A stretch of 64,000 nt of DNA from Mesorhizobium shangrilense (GTDB lineage: Bacteria > Pseudomonadota > Alphaproteobacteria > Rhizobiales > Rhizobiaceae), in the NCBI RefSeq assembly GCF_040537815.1, contig NZ_JBEWSZ010000002.1:496001-560000 (forward strand), read 5' to 3'. The notes under the pieces were generated by a model, which was given only the letters and a program-made list of their open reading frames with translations, had not been told where the DNA came from and did not search any database. Position numbers and translations under genes: made by a program. Positions 54,125-63,726 of this stretch are shown here, piece by piece (position 1 is the stretch's first letter; every line of letters begins with the position of its first letter).

Positions 54125-54262
54125 TCAGGCCTTCGATTTCGGCTTCATGCCGGATTCCGCCTGCTTGACGGCCGAGCCGAACGGGGACGCGGGCTTGGCC
54201 GCGACCTTGTCCTTCTTGGGCTTGCGTGTCTCGCGGTTGCTGCGCTGTTGGCCCTTGGCCAT
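54125..54262 (-). CDS. Very small basic hypothetical protein
   Basis: A 45-residue, Lys- and Arg-rich protein (AKGQQRSNRETRKPKKDKVA). Short basic proteins with this start recur in rhizobia. Its high charge suggests nucleic acid or ribosome contact, but that is only inference. ATG 54262 is preceded by GAGGAGCAGAGAAC. It is too short for most gene finders. Confidence 0.65.
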   Translation of the reverse strand: MAKGQQRSNRETRKPKKDKVAAKPASPFGSAVKQAESGMKPKSKA

Positions 54263-54296
54263 GTTCTCTGCTCCTCGTGCTGGTGTTGTCGGCGTC

Positions 54297-54545
54297 TCAG
54301 ACCGCTGGATTGTCGGCCGGTTCGAGATTGTCTTCGGTGGTGACCCGCTCGTGGGTCTCCTGATCGCTGCGGATGCGGTATTGCGGCGAGCCGTCCTTGA
54401 CCGGCAGCTTGCTCTGGATCTGGAACAGTTCCGCTGTTTTCTGCACAAGGCCCATGCGGCTCTTCATGCGGACCGTCTGGCCGACCGCGAAAAGATGCAC
54501 GGGCGTGTCGTTGCGCGGGCGCGTGTTCTGCTGAAAGCGGATCAT
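54297..54545 (-). CDS. Small hypothetical protein
   Basis: An 82-residue soluble protein with an SH3-like look (FAVGQTVRMKSRMG and YRIRSDQETHERVTTEDNLE). Its ATG overlaps the upstream gene stop by four bases (54542-54545), which supports this start over a longer frame that reaches 54680. I do not recognise a function. Confidence 0.7.
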   Translation of the reverse strand: MIRFQQNTRPRNDTPVHLFAVGQTVRMKSRMGLVQKTAELFQIQSKLPVKDGSPQYRIRSDQETHERVTTEDNLEPADNPAV

Positions 54546-54808
54546 GCTGCGTTCTCCCTGTCGCGCGTCAGCGCTGCTTCGAGTTCGGTCTGGTCGATGG
54601 CGACGAGCTGGCTGGTCGGATTTCTCACCGTCCTTGCCGGCAAATGGATGAAGGTGGCGACACGGCGCCAGACAAGCCATGACAGGCCGTCGACAAGCTC
54701 TTCGTCATGGTCGATGTCGTAGTCGCCGGCCGGCAACTGCCCTTCCACCCCTCCCAGCACGAAGGGTGCCGTGAAATGCGCGATGGAATGGGTGGTGCGG
54801 GCCGACAT
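54542..54808 (-). CDS. Small hypothetical protein
   Basis: An 88-residue acidic soluble protein (SIAHFTAPFVLGGVEGQLPAG, then YDIDHDEELVDGLSW). A beta-rich N-terminus is followed by a helical C-terminus. It is translationally coupled to the downstream 82-residue gene. Function unknown; the pair is a common rhizobial operon by recall only. Confidence 0.7.
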   Translation of the reverse strand: MSARTTHSIAHFTAPFVLGGVEGQLPAGDYDIDHDEELVDGLSWLVWRRVATFIHLPARTVRNPTSQLVAIDQTELEAALTRDRENAA

Positions 54809-54889
54809 CTCGTTGTGCCTCGAATTTGTGTCCCGGCATCAGCCGGGAGAATTTTGCGCCTTGTGACGCCATGCGAACAGCGTGTCGGA

Positions 54890-54919
54890 AAACAAAAAAG
54901 CGGGGACGAGCCCCGCTTT
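54890..54919 (-). terminator. Terminator for cold shock gene copy 3
   Basis: Stem AAAGCGGGG (54897-54905) and CCCCGCTTT (54911-54919) with a 5-base loop. The minus strand carries a T run from the six A residues before the stem. Confidence 0.85.
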
Positions 54920-55003
54920 CCTATTTCCGGCAATCGCTGGAAATAAGCCGCTTTCGAGAGCTGCCAGTACATCCGTGGTCAGCGTTCATCGAATTCGGCC
55001 GGA

Positions 55004-55210
55004 TCAGATCAGTTGCAGATTGGCTGCCGATTCGCGGCCCTTGGTGTCGCGCTCGAGCTCGAATTGCAGTTTCTGGCCCTCGGCTAGGCCGGGAAAGCCG
55101 GCGCGTTCAAGCGCGCTGACATGGACGAAAATGTCCTTGCCGCCATCGGCCGGCTGAATAAAGCCGAAGCCTTTCTGGCCATTGTAGAACTTTACAGTTC
55201 CGGTGTTCAT
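55004..55210 (-). CDS. Cold shock protein (CspA family), copy 3
   Basis: A 68-residue cold-shock domain protein, more distant from the other two (TGTVKFYNGQKGFGFIQPAD, then IFVHVSALERAGFPGLAEGQ). RNP1 and RNP2 are intact. ATG 55210 gives the family length. It has its own terminator. A third cold-shock gene within 3.5 kb of two others suggests distinct conditions of expression. Confidence 0.94.
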   Translation of the reverse strand: MNTGTVKFYNGQKGFGFIQPADGGKDIFVHVSALERAGFPGLAEGQKLQFELERDTKGRESAANLQLI

Positions 55211-55533
55211 ATGTGTGTCTTTCGGAATCGAGACATGGTCGCGGTTTGCCGCGCGCCGGGTATCGGAGATCTGGATGAGATTGGCGGGTCGAGAACCTCT
55301 GACGCCGCGATATGCCAAGCTGGGCCAAAAACGATTTCATACAGATAGTCGCGATCCGGGAATTAATCAAGAAGTTCTGCGAGAAAATCGAACGCCACCT
55401 GAAAATTAATCGCCTATAATCGTCTATGAAATTTTGATATGAAGCCTTCACTTTCTAAAAAATTGTTTGAAGTGAGGCGGGAACATTTATCCCGGCATCT
55501 TGATTTTATTTACGCATGAAAGGAATAAATCTC
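55211..55533. other. AT-rich region upstream of cold shock gene copy 3
   Basis: A 323-base stretch, clearly lower in GC than its surroundings from about 55320 to 55530. It probably contains the cold-shock gene promoter. No gene or hairpin with a T run was seen. Confidence 0.4.
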
Positions 55534-55728
55534 ATGATTTCGGTAAAAACGCCGGCAGGCACCACTGTGACAATCACGCCGATCGCAATGCCCATCGCAA
55601 AACCGGCCGTCGTCAAGTCGGCGCGGCTGACCATAAGAAGCGACGAGGCTGCCAGGCGAACCATCGCCGACACCGATGGCACGTTGCGGCGGGCAAGGCA
55701 TCTTGCCGAGACCAATCGCCTGATTTGA
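55534..55728 (+). CDS. Possible small hypothetical protein
   Basis: A possible 64-residue protein (ISVKTPAGTTVTITPIAM onwards) with AAAGGA upstream of its ATG; an in-frame ATG lies 18 bases earlier at 55516. The opposite strand also has an open frame of 104 codons with a hydrophobic C-terminus. I cannot tell which, if either, is real. Confidence 0.3.
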   Translation: MISVKTPAGTTVTITPIAMPIAKPAVVKSARLTIRSDEAARRTIADTDGTLRRARHLAETNRLI

Positions 55729-55912
55729 TGGTCCGGCTTTGCCGGAAGAAGGGCGCCATATCCTCGTAACACTTGAACCCGCCGTGCCAATGGCCTAGAT
55801 CGCGTCAGGCAGACAAACACGGCAGGTTCCCATCAACCGAGATCCAAGAAGACCAGCAGGCGCGGGCGGTGCACAGCCGCCGCTGGGGCTCGACCAGCGC
55901 GTACAGCAAGCA

Positions 55913-57535
55913 TTGCAGCTGCACCAGGCCGGCAGGCGGCAGGAAGCGGAGATGCTTTATCGTCAGGTGCTGGCGCAAAAGGCCAACCATCCGGCGGCCG
56001 CGCATTTCCTTGGGCTGCTGCTGCATCAGACCGGGCGTAGCGCCGAGGGGCTGGAGCTGCTGGAGCAGTCCGTGCGGATGCTTCCGGACAATCCGGATTT
56101 CCTGAACAATGTCGGCACGGTGATGCGCGACCTCGGCAGGGTCGCTGCCGGTGTCGATTTCTTCCGCAAGGCCGTGGAACTTCGCCCCGACCAGCTTGCG
56201 GCGCGTGACAATCTCGGCTCGTCGCTGAAGCAGCTCGGGCAATTCGACGGCGCTGAAGAAATCTATCGCGGCACTGTCGGGCGCAATCCTTTCCATGTCC
56301 GCGCGCGCATCGGGCTTGCCGAGACGCTGCAGGAGGCCGGGCGGCTGGACGAAGCACTCTCCGTGTTCCGCGAGGCGCTGAACATTCGGCCCAAGGATGC
56401 CGACCTGCTGCACGGGCTGGGCGTCGGCCTGATGGAAAAGGGCAGGCTTGACGAAGCCGCCGACACGTTCCGGCAGGCGCTCGCGGTCGATCCCGGCATG
56501 TCCAGGGCATGGCTGATGCTGACGCAGGTCAAGCGCCAGAAGGAGCGCGACACGGAGCTGACGGGCATGGAGGCCCAGCATGCCAAGGCGCCGGAAGGCA
56601 GCCTGGCGCGCATGCAGCTGTCCTTCGGCCTCGGCAAGGCTAATGACGACCTGAAGGACTATGGCCGCGCCTTCGACTATTACACCGAGGGCAATGCGAT
56701 CCGCCGCAAGGGCATCGACTACGACGAGGCCAAGACGCGGGCCGAATTCGAGGCGATGAAGGGCACCTTCGATGCTGCCTTCTTCGAAAAACACAAGCCG
56801 AGCACGATCGTCGACGACACGCCGATCTTCGTCGTCGGCATGCCACGCTCGGGCACGACGCTGATCGAACAGATCATCGCCAGCCACCCACAGGTCTATG
56901 GCGCGGGCGAGCTCAGCATCCTCAAGACGGCGGTTGGCAAGCAATTCCCGATGAGCATGCCCGGTGGTTTTCCGGCCGGCATCGCCGACATGCCCGACAA
57001 GGCCTTTGCCGAGGCGGGGCAGGCCTATCTCGACATGTTGCATACTCGCTATCCGGAGTTCCGGCATGTCACCGACAAGATGCCCGGCAACTTCCTGCTG
57101 ATCGGCTTCATCCACCTGATGCTGCCGAAGGCCAAGATCGTGCACTGCGCGCGTGACGCGGCGGCCACGTGCCTGTCGATCTACAAGGTGCATTTCCGTG
57201 GCGACACCCATCGTTACGGCTACGACCTTGGCGAACTCGCCGACTTCCACAATCTCTACACCGACATCATGGCGCATTGGCGCAAGGTGCTGCCGGGCGT
57301 CGTGCACGATGTGCGCTACGAGGATTTCGTCGCCGACCAGGAAGGGCAGACGCGGGCGCTCATCGCCCATCTCGGCCTGCCGTGGGACGACGCGGCGCTG
57401 TCGTTCCACCAGACCGACCGGCCGGTGCGCACCGCCTCGGCGGCGCAAGTGCGCCAGCCGATGTATCAGGGCTCGGTCGATCTCTGGAAGCTCTATGGCG
57501 ACCGGCTGAAGCCGCTGCTGGACAGGCTGAACTGA
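55913..57535 (+). CDS. TPR-sulfotransferase fusion protein
   Basis: A protein of at least 540 residues. The first ~240 residues are six or so TPR repeats (for example FLNNVGTVMRDLGRVAAGVDFF). The C-terminal half is a sulfotransferase: IFVVGMPRSGTTLIEQII is the 5'-phosphosulfate-binding loop that grips PAPS, and KIVHCARDAAATCLSIY is the 3'-phosphate-binding region. It should transfer sulfate from PAPS to a carbohydrate or protein. TTG 55913 is the first standard start; the frame is open back to 55799, so ~14 residues of the first repeat may be missing. Confidence 0.88.
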   Translation: MQLHQAGRRQEAEMLYRQVLAQKANHPAAAHFLGLLLHQTGRSAEGLELLEQSVRMLPDNPDFLNNVGTVMRDLGRVAAGVDFFRKAVELRPDQLAARDNLGSSLKQLGQFDGAEEIYRGTVGRNPFHVRARIGLAETLQEAGRLDEALSVFREALNIRPKDADLLHGLGVGLMEKGRLDEAADTFRQALAVDPGMSRAWLMLTQVKRQKERDTELTGMEAQHAKAPEGSLARMQLSFGLGKANDDLKDYGRAFDYYTEGNAIRRKGIDYDEAKTRAEFEAMKGTFDAAFFEKHKPSTIVDDTPIFVVGMPRSGTTLIEQIIASHPQVYGAGELSILKTAVGKQFPMSMPGGFPAGIADMPDKAFAEAGQAYLDMLHTRYPEFRHVTDKMPGNFLLIGFIHLMLPKAKIVHCARDAAATCLSIYKVHFRGDTHRYGYDLGELADFHNLYTDIMAHWRKVLPGVVHDVRYEDFVADQEGQTRALIAHLGLPWDDAALSFHQTDRPVRTASAAQVRQPMYQGSVDLWKLYGDRLKPLLDRLN

Positions 57536-57560
57536 ACAGTCAGGCCAATGCCTCGCGCTG

Positions 57561-57594
57561 GATCAGGATGACGTTTGGTTGAATCGTCCTGATC
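57561..57594. repeat. Short inverted repeat in convergent gap
   Basis: Arms GATCAGGATGA (57561-57571) and TCGTCCTGATC (57584-57594) pair with one G-T. It sits between the sulfotransferase and a convergent reductase. There is no T run, so it may be a repeat or a weak terminator. Confidence 0.5.
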
Positions 57595-57606
57595 CTGTTG
57601 GATGCA

Positions 57607-58176
57607 TCAGCCGGCCAGCGTCTTCTGCTCATAGCGCAGGAAGACGTTGCCGTTGCCGAAGGCCTGCGACCGGGTCAGCTTCACGTTGAGCCGGTTGGCG
57701 ATGCCTTCGAACATCGTTCTGCCGGCGCCAAGCATGACCGGGACGATGACGAACTGGTACTCGTCGATCAGATTCTCCTCCGCCAATTGAGCGACGAGAT
57801 TGCCGCTTCCCAGGATTGTCATGTGATTGCCCGGCTGCTGCTTCAGTTCGCGAAGCTTCGCGGCCGGTCCGCTTTTGACCAACTCGGTGTTGTTCCAGCT
57901 TGCCGTCTCGAGCGTGCGGGAAAACACGACCTTCGGCATGGCGTTCATGCGTTCAGCCACCACCGGTGCGATCTGTGCGGCCATCGGCGTCGGCCAGAAC
58001 TGGATCATCAGGTCGTAGGTGACGCGGCCCAGCACCAGCATGCCACCGCCCTTGGCGTTGTCGGCGACGAAAGCGTTCCATTCCGGATCCTGGCTGTGCG
58101 CCCAGTCCATGGCGCCGTGCCCATCGGTAAAATAGCCGTCGAGCGATATGCTGTTGAATACGATCAGCTTGCGCAT
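57607..58176 (-). CDS. Dihydrofolate-reductase-fold (RibD C-terminal-like) reductase
   Basis: A 189-residue protein with the RibD C-terminal/dihydrofolate reductase fold (KLIVFNSISLDGYFTDGHG, GRVTYDLMIQFWP and TILGSGNLVAQL). Such proteins reduce an unknown substrate with NADPH. It lies upstream of a DUF1428 and a VOC protein on the same strand, a trio of small enzymes often seen together in stress operons. Confidence 0.85.
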   Translation of the reverse strand: MRKLIVFNSISLDGYFTDGHGAMDWAHSQDPEWNAFVADNAKGGGMLVLGRVTYDLMIQFWPTPMAAQIAPVVAERMNAMPKVVFSRTLETASWNNTELVKSGPAAKLRELKQQPGNHMTILGSGNLVAQLAEENLIDEYQFVIVPVMLGAGRTMFEGIANRLNVKLTRSQAFGNGNVFLRYEQKTLAG

Positions 58177-58269
58177 AAGTCGGTCCTATTTTGAGAAATG
58201 AAGACGAGTTTCTGCTCTTGCTGCTGGCGTTGGCACGCGGCAGCGGGCGATCGGTCAGGGATGTTCGGC

Positions 58270-58623
58270 CTATAGCTCCATGAACGGCTTGAAGCCGCCG
58301 AAGATCATGCGCTTGCCGTCGAAGGGCATGGTCGCCCAGTCTGGCGTCAGGCGTGGATCGGCCATCACCTTGGGCATTATCGCATCGCGGCTCTGCCTGG
58401 ATTCATAGACGATCCATGAAAAGACGACGACCTCGTCGTCCTTGGCCTGTACGGCGCGCGGGAACGAAGTGACCTCGCCATAGGGCACGTCATCGCCGAC
58501 GCATTCGACATAGGCGAGCGCGCCATGCTCCATCCAGACCGCGCCGGCGGTGTTGGCCAGTTTCTTGTAGTCATCGAGTCTCGCCTTGGGCACGGCAAGC
58601 ATGAAGCCATCCACATAGGACAT
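58270..58623 (-). CDS. DUF1428 family protein
   Basis: A 117-residue soluble protein (SYVDGFMLAVPKARLDDYKKLA, ALAYVECVGDDVPYGEVTSF and FDGKRMIFGGFKPFME). The ferredoxin-like fold and conserved Trp/Tyr fit DUF1428, whose function is unknown. ATG 58623 has AAAGGAAA upstream. A longer open frame upstream lacks family similarity. It is flanked by other small enzymes of the same strand. Confidence 0.87.
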   Translation of the reverse strand: MSYVDGFMLAVPKARLDDYKKLANTAGAVWMEHGALAYVECVGDDVPYGEVTSFPRAVQAKDDEVVVFSWIVYESRQSRDAIMPKVMADPRLTPDWATMPFDGKRMIFGGFKPFMEL

Positions 58624-58739
58624 GGGATTTTCCTTTTGCTGAGACGAAGCGCCGGGCCGGCAGGGATGCGACCCGGCGCGGATGAGCGCGCCAACCCCGT
58701 CACCGGTCGTGAGGAGGTATGCGGCTCGCAAACGCGGCC

Positions 58740-59162
58740 TTACTTAATCGGCGCGTTCATTGCCCAGGCAATGCCGAACGGGTCGCGCAGCTGGCCCCAG
58801 CGGTCGCCCCAGAACATCACCTGCAACGGCGTGACGATTTCACAGCCGGCGTCCACGGCGCGCTGCCACCAGGCGTCGATGTCGCTGTTATCGAGATGAA
58901 GCTGCAGCGTGTAGCCCTGCGCCTCCTTATGCGGATGACCATGTTCGGGAAAGGCATCGCCCAGCATCAGCGTCGAGCCGTTGATGTGGAGGTGTATGTG
59001 CATGGTGCGGCCCTTTTCGTCCGGCGGATAGGCAAACACCTGCTCGGCGCCAAAAGCCTTGCTGTAGAATTCGGCTGCCTTGAAGGCGCCGTCCACCTGC
59101 AGATAGGGGGTCAATCCACCCAGCACTTCTGCCCTGGGCTGAACGGGGGTCTGGTCGGTCAT
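58740..59162 (-). CDS. VOC-family protein (PhnB/glyoxalase-like)
   Basis: A 140-residue protein of the vicinal oxygen chelate superfamily, with the PhnB-like order: LTPYLQVDGAFKAAEFYSKAFG, HIHLHINGSTLMLGD and DRWGQLRDPFGIAWAM. Such proteins bind a metal and may be isomerases or resistance proteins. It is the first of the three small enzymes on this strand. Its reaction is unknown. Confidence 0.87.
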   Translation of the reverse strand: MTDQTPVQPRAEVLGGLTPYLQVDGAFKAAEFYSKAFGAEQVFAYPPDEKGRTMHIHLHINGSTLMLGDAFPEHGHPHKEAQGYTLQLHLDNSDIDAWWQRAVDAGCEIVTPLQVMFWGDRWGQLRDPFGIAWAMNAPIK

Positions 59163-59307
59163 GTCTTGCTCCTCTTTGCGTTTGGCTTGGCCTTGCGAGC
59201 CATAGGACGCATGAGGTCGCGGCGATCCTACATGGCTGCGAAAATTTTCTGGCGCACGGCGGGCCAGCGCGTCTATCGCCCCTGCCGCAAAGGGCCGATG
59301 GCCGGTT

Positions 59308-59484
59308 TCATTTCAGCTCGGTGCGAGCGGGCCGGCGGCCATCGTGCTGATCGAGGATTTCGGGCCAGCCGATATCCTTGCGCAGGTCCTGTGGCAGGGA
59401 AAGCAGGGTCCGCTCGCTGCGATAGCGGGCGCGAGCCGTTGAGTACCGGGCCGCGATGCGACCGATGGATGACAGGATCAACAT
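59308..59484 (-). CDS. DUF1127-type small protein
   Basis: A 58-residue, Arg-rich protein (RARYRSERTLLSLPQDLRKDIG) with the L-x-x-L-P-x-x-L-x-D-I-G core of DUF1127. Small DUF1127 proteins in other Hyphomicrobiales affect RNA and phosphate or carbon responses. ATG 59484 has GGAAAA about six bases upstream. The frame was easy to miss because of its size. Confidence 0.7.
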   Translation of the reverse strand: MLILSSIGRIAARYSTARARYRSERTLLSLPQDLRKDIGWPEILDQHDGRRPARTELK

Positions 59485-59617
59485 GGTGCATTTTCCTTGC
59501 GTGACGCCGGCATCATCATGTCGGCATCCCAAGGACGTGGCAGGCTGAGGCCATCCGACAGACTACCGAAATTTTTGCGGCAGCACCGGACTTTAGATCT
59601 CGGCGCCGAGAGTGGAC

Positions 59618-59926
59618 CTACGCAACCTTGAGCGTCGGGATAGCTGAAACATCAACCTCACGCTCGGCGTGCCAGGCATCGAAAGCCGCTTGCATCCGAA
59701 GCCAGATCGCGGCGCCGTCGCCGAACAGCTTCCCAAGGCGGGCGGCGACTGCCGGCGAAACCGGTTTCTTCTCGCGGATGATGTCATAGAGCTGCTGCCG
59801 AGAAATCCCGAGCAGATTTGCAATTTCCACCTTGGTCTTCCCAGTTGCCGGGATAATATCCTCAAGCAGCGCTCCCGGGTGGGACGGACAGCGCTCAATC
59901 GGACGCGTCGGCTCGTGCAAGGTCAT
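59618..59926 (-). CDS. higA: HigA-type antitoxin
   Basis: A 102-residue helix-turn-helix antitoxin (HPGALLEDIIPATGKTKVEIANLLGISRQQLYDIIREKKPVSP). It should neutralise the HigB toxin encoded upstream and bind DNA to repress both. The order toxin then antitoxin is the usual higBA layout. It is 27 bases after higB. Confidence 0.92.
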   Translation of the reverse strand: MTLHEPTRPIERCPSHPGALLEDIIPATGKTKVEIANLLGISRQQLYDIIREKKPVSPAVAARLGKLFGDGAAIWLRMQAAFDAWHAEREVDVSAIPTLKVA

Positions 59927-59953
59927 AAGTCGAACTTCTCCAATCTGGCCGCC

Positions 59954-60232
59954 TCAGTGGTATTGCTCGAAATCGACGCGGGCGGCATCCTTGCCGTCGA
60001 ATTCAAATGTGATGCACCACGGGCCGTTGACGTGAACCGTGTAGCGGATGGGGTCGAAGCCTTTCAATGGGTGGAAGTCGAAGCCAGGGAGGTTCATCTC
60101 CTCCGGCTTTTCTGAAGCTTCCAAGCGGTCGAGCCGAACAAGAATGCGCTTGTGCATCTTGGCGTCGATCTTGCCGGTTTTTCCGGTTTGAAAGAGATCC
60201 GACAGCGCCTTGTTCTTGAAGGACTTGATCAT
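59954..60232 (-). CDS. higB: HigB/RelE-type toxin
   Basis: A 92-residue ribosome-dependent mRNA endonuclease toxin (IKSFKNKALSDLFQTGKTGKI, then LPGFDFHPLKGFDPIRYTVHVNGPWCITFEF). The conserved basic and Tyr residues of the RelE fold and the WCITFEF strand are present. It is the first gene of the pair, preceded by GTAAGCAA-type inverted repeats. Confidence 0.92.
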   Translation of the reverse strand: MIKSFKNKALSDLFQTGKTGKIDAKMHKRILVRLDRLEASEKPEEMNLPGFDFHPLKGFDPIRYTVHVNGPWCITFEFDGKDAARVDFEQYH

Positions 60233-60238
60233 TGAGGA

Positions 60239-60280
60239 ATGTAAACATATTGCTTACACAGATCAAGGGCTTGTAAGCAA
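60239..60280. promoter_or_regulatory. Candidate higBA operator
   Basis: Inverted repeat TTGCTTACA (60250-60258) and TGTAAGCAA (60272-60280), with a related TGTAAAC half-site at 60240-60246. It lies just upstream of the higB start, where the HigA-containing complex would repress the operon. Confidence 0.6.
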
Positions 60281-60304
60281 ATAATTTACAGATCAATTGA
60301 TCTT

Positions 60305-61831
<1,527 letters not shown>

Positions 61832-61968
61832 TTTGATTTTCTCTGGTCTTGCCGGAGACAACTCCGGGTGCACTTTGACGGTGCGCGTGCTGGCCATCAG
61901 GCTCGGCGTTGCGCACCACGAAGGGCAGACCAAAAAATCGAGGCGGGAAAAACCCGGACCGTCCCTGG

Positions 61969-62040
61969 TCAGCCCTGCAAGCTAGCTCGCAGGGCAGAAA
62001 TCGGGCCACGCTGACGATGGTGACGAAAAACCGTAAACAC
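61969..62040 (-). CDS. Putative leader peptide of the ABC-F gene
   Basis: A 23-codon frame: GTG at 62040 has a near-perfect AAGGAGG (62053-62047) six bases upstream. The peptide reads MFTVFRHHRQRGPISALRAS plus LQG. It ends where a hairpin begins, 138 bases before the ABC-F start. No other use for such a strong ribosome site is seen. It is inferred from sequence only. Confidence 0.6.
   Translation of the reverse strand: MFTVFRHHRQRGPISALRASLQG
61972..61995 (-). promoter_or_regulatory. Hairpin overlapping the leader peptide stop
   Basis: GCCCTGCAAGCT (61972-61983) pairs with AGCTCGCAGGGC (61984-61995) in a 24-base palindrome with one mismatch that becomes a G-U pair in RNA. It covers the last codons of the leader frame, so ribosome position would decide whether it folds. 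This is the layout of ribosome-mediated attenuation. Confidence 0.6.
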
Positions 62041-62129
62041 GTGAGCCCTCCTTTCAAGATGTTCGAGTGTTGGGAAGGGATTACACCAAAGGCGTGGCGG
62101 GTCGCAAGTGCCTCCTCCGCGGGCAGGCC

Positions 62130-62669
62130 TTAGTCTGGCGGGGGGTATATCCAGTCCCCCTTGGTTCGCTGGATTTCCTGTGGCGTCTTGAAGTGAATCT
62201 CCATCAGGATCGGTTCTTCCGGTCCCTTGAAGAAATGAAGTTCGGCGTGAGGAAGTACCAGCCGACGGACAGTTTCAAACGCGCTTTCCATCTTGTATTC
62301 CTCGCCCTGCAATCCGAGACTTGCAACGCGTGTCCTGGCGGCCGAAAGCGTCATTGCCGGGCCAAAACCGTCGAGATCGATTTGGCTGTTGCCACTCCAT
62401 TTCAAAGGCAAAGACTTGGGGATATCGGGCATGTGCCAAAGTTTGATGCTGATGCGATTGACGCGCGCCCGATTGCGGCTGGTCAGAATGTCGATTTCCA
62501 GATCACCATAGCCCAGCAGAAAGCCGCATGGCTGATCCTGATAGACATATAGCCATTTGGGAAAGCCAAGGTGTTTCTGGACCGGACCAAGATCGGCGCC
62601 TACCCGGAGGGGCGTGTCTTTCCTGCCCAGAACCAGCGGCAGAATATGGAGTTTGCCTCGCTGTCGCAT
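62130..62669 (-). CDS. Hypothetical protein
   Basis: A 179-residue soluble protein (RVGADLGPVQKHLGFPKWLYVYQD, then LWHMPDIPKSLPLKWSGNSQID). It has a mixed alpha-beta pattern, no signal peptide and no catalytic motif. It is on the same strand as the ABC-F gene and 89 bases from the leader region. I do not recognise it. The overall base use is less GC-rich than its neighbours. Confidence 0.6.
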   Translation of the reverse strand: MRQRGKLHILPLVLGRKDTPLRVGADLGPVQKHLGFPKWLYVYQDQPCGFLLGYGDLEIDILTSRNRARVNRISIKLWHMPDIPKSLPLKWSGNSQIDLDGFGPAMTLSAARTRVASLGLQGEEYKMESAFETVRRLVLPHAELHFFKGPEEPILMEIHFKTPQEIQRTKGDWIYPPPD

Positions 62670-62679
62670 CGAACAAACC

Positions 62680-63579
62680 TTAGCCGGCCGGAGATGGCAA
62701 GGGCGCCGCTTTCACCCGACGAGGGAACGGGTCCAGCACCAGTATGCAGCCGCCGATGATCGCCATGGCGCCGAACACCTGGATCATGGTCAGCGACTCG
62801 CCGAGCATGACAGTGCCAACCAGTACCGCGATCGTGGTCACCGCGAATTCGACGCTGATCGTCCTGGTGGCGCCGATGCTGGCCACCAGACGGAAATAGA
62901 CGACATAGGTCAGCGCGCTCATCACGCAGGCGAGAAGGACGAGATAGAGGAAGTCGGTGGGGGTGGGCATGGCCGGCACCGGCACGGCCAGCAGCAGCGG
63001 CAGCGTCATCAAACCGCCGAACAGGAAGGCGGCACCGGTGAGTTCCCATGAGCCGGCGGAGCGCAAATGGCGGTTGGCGTAGTTGCTGCCGAAGGCGGCG
63101 GAGAACGAACTGAACAGGGAAGCAGCGCAGCCGAAGGCGAAGGATGCCGTGATCGGCGCGGCAGGAAAGCCGACCAGAACCGTGATCCCGGCGGCGCCGA
63201 GCAGCAGCCCGGCGAGCCCGCGAAGAGTGACGCGTTCAAGTCCCCATAGCTGGCCGATGATCATCGAGAACAGCGGGATCGCGGCAACGAGGATGGCCGC
63301 CATCGCCGTGCCGATGCGCGGGGTGGCATAGGACAGGCCGATCAGCTGTGCGGCGACCGTCGTCGCGCCAACCATGGCGAAGTGCCGCCACCCGGCGCTG
63401 AAATCGAGCCGGCGCCGTGTCGCGGCAGCGAGCAGAAAGAGCGTGATGCCGGCAATCAGCGAGCGCAGGGTCACGGCACCTATCCAGCCGAAGGCATGCA
63501 CCACCTTGAGCAGGACAAGGAATGACAGGCCCCAGGTGACGGCCAGGAAGACGTAGGCGGCGATGTCCTTGGGCTTCAT
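62680..63579 (-). CDS. DMT-superfamily (EamA) transporter
   Basis: A 299-residue polytopic membrane protein with about ten helices in two EamA repeats (AAYVFLAVTWGLSFLVLLKVV and ASFAFGCAASLFSSFSAAF). Members export or import amino acids, nucleotide sugars or drugs. ATG 63579 (KPKDIAAYVF) follows a gap before a RIME-like repeat. An open frame upstream continues into the repeat and is rejected. Substrate unknown. Confidence 0.88.
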   Translation of the reverse strand: MKPKDIAAYVFLAVTWGLSFLVLLKVVHAFGWIGAVTLRSLIAGITLFLLAAATRRRLDFSAGWRHFAMVGATTVAAQLIGLSYATPRIGTAMAAILVAAIPLFSMIIGQLWGLERVTLRGLAGLLLGAAGITVLVGFPAAPITASFAFGCAASLFSSFSAAFGSNYANRHLRSAGSWELTGAAFLFGGLMTLPLLLAVPVPAMPTPTDFLYLVLLACVMSALTYVVYFRLVASIGATRTISVEFAVTTIAVLVGTVMLGESLTMIQVFGAMAIIGGCILVLDPFPRRVKAAPLPSPAG

Positions 63580-63726
63580 GAGCTTGGCTGCGGAAAGGTC
63601 TGCGTGCAGAGACGGAATTGCAGCGTGCGTATCGTTTCCACCAGCTGGCGGCAAGCGCGAGCGCATAGTCCAGAGGTTGTTAAGGCTCGGCGAAAAGAAC
63701 TTAGGATGCGGCGATGGAGCGCTTTC

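Noticed and set aside
55506..55820. A 104-codon minus-strand frame with a hydrophobic C-terminus
   Set aside because: No ribosome site, and it overlaps a plus-strand frame with a better one. Neither is strong enough to call with confidence.
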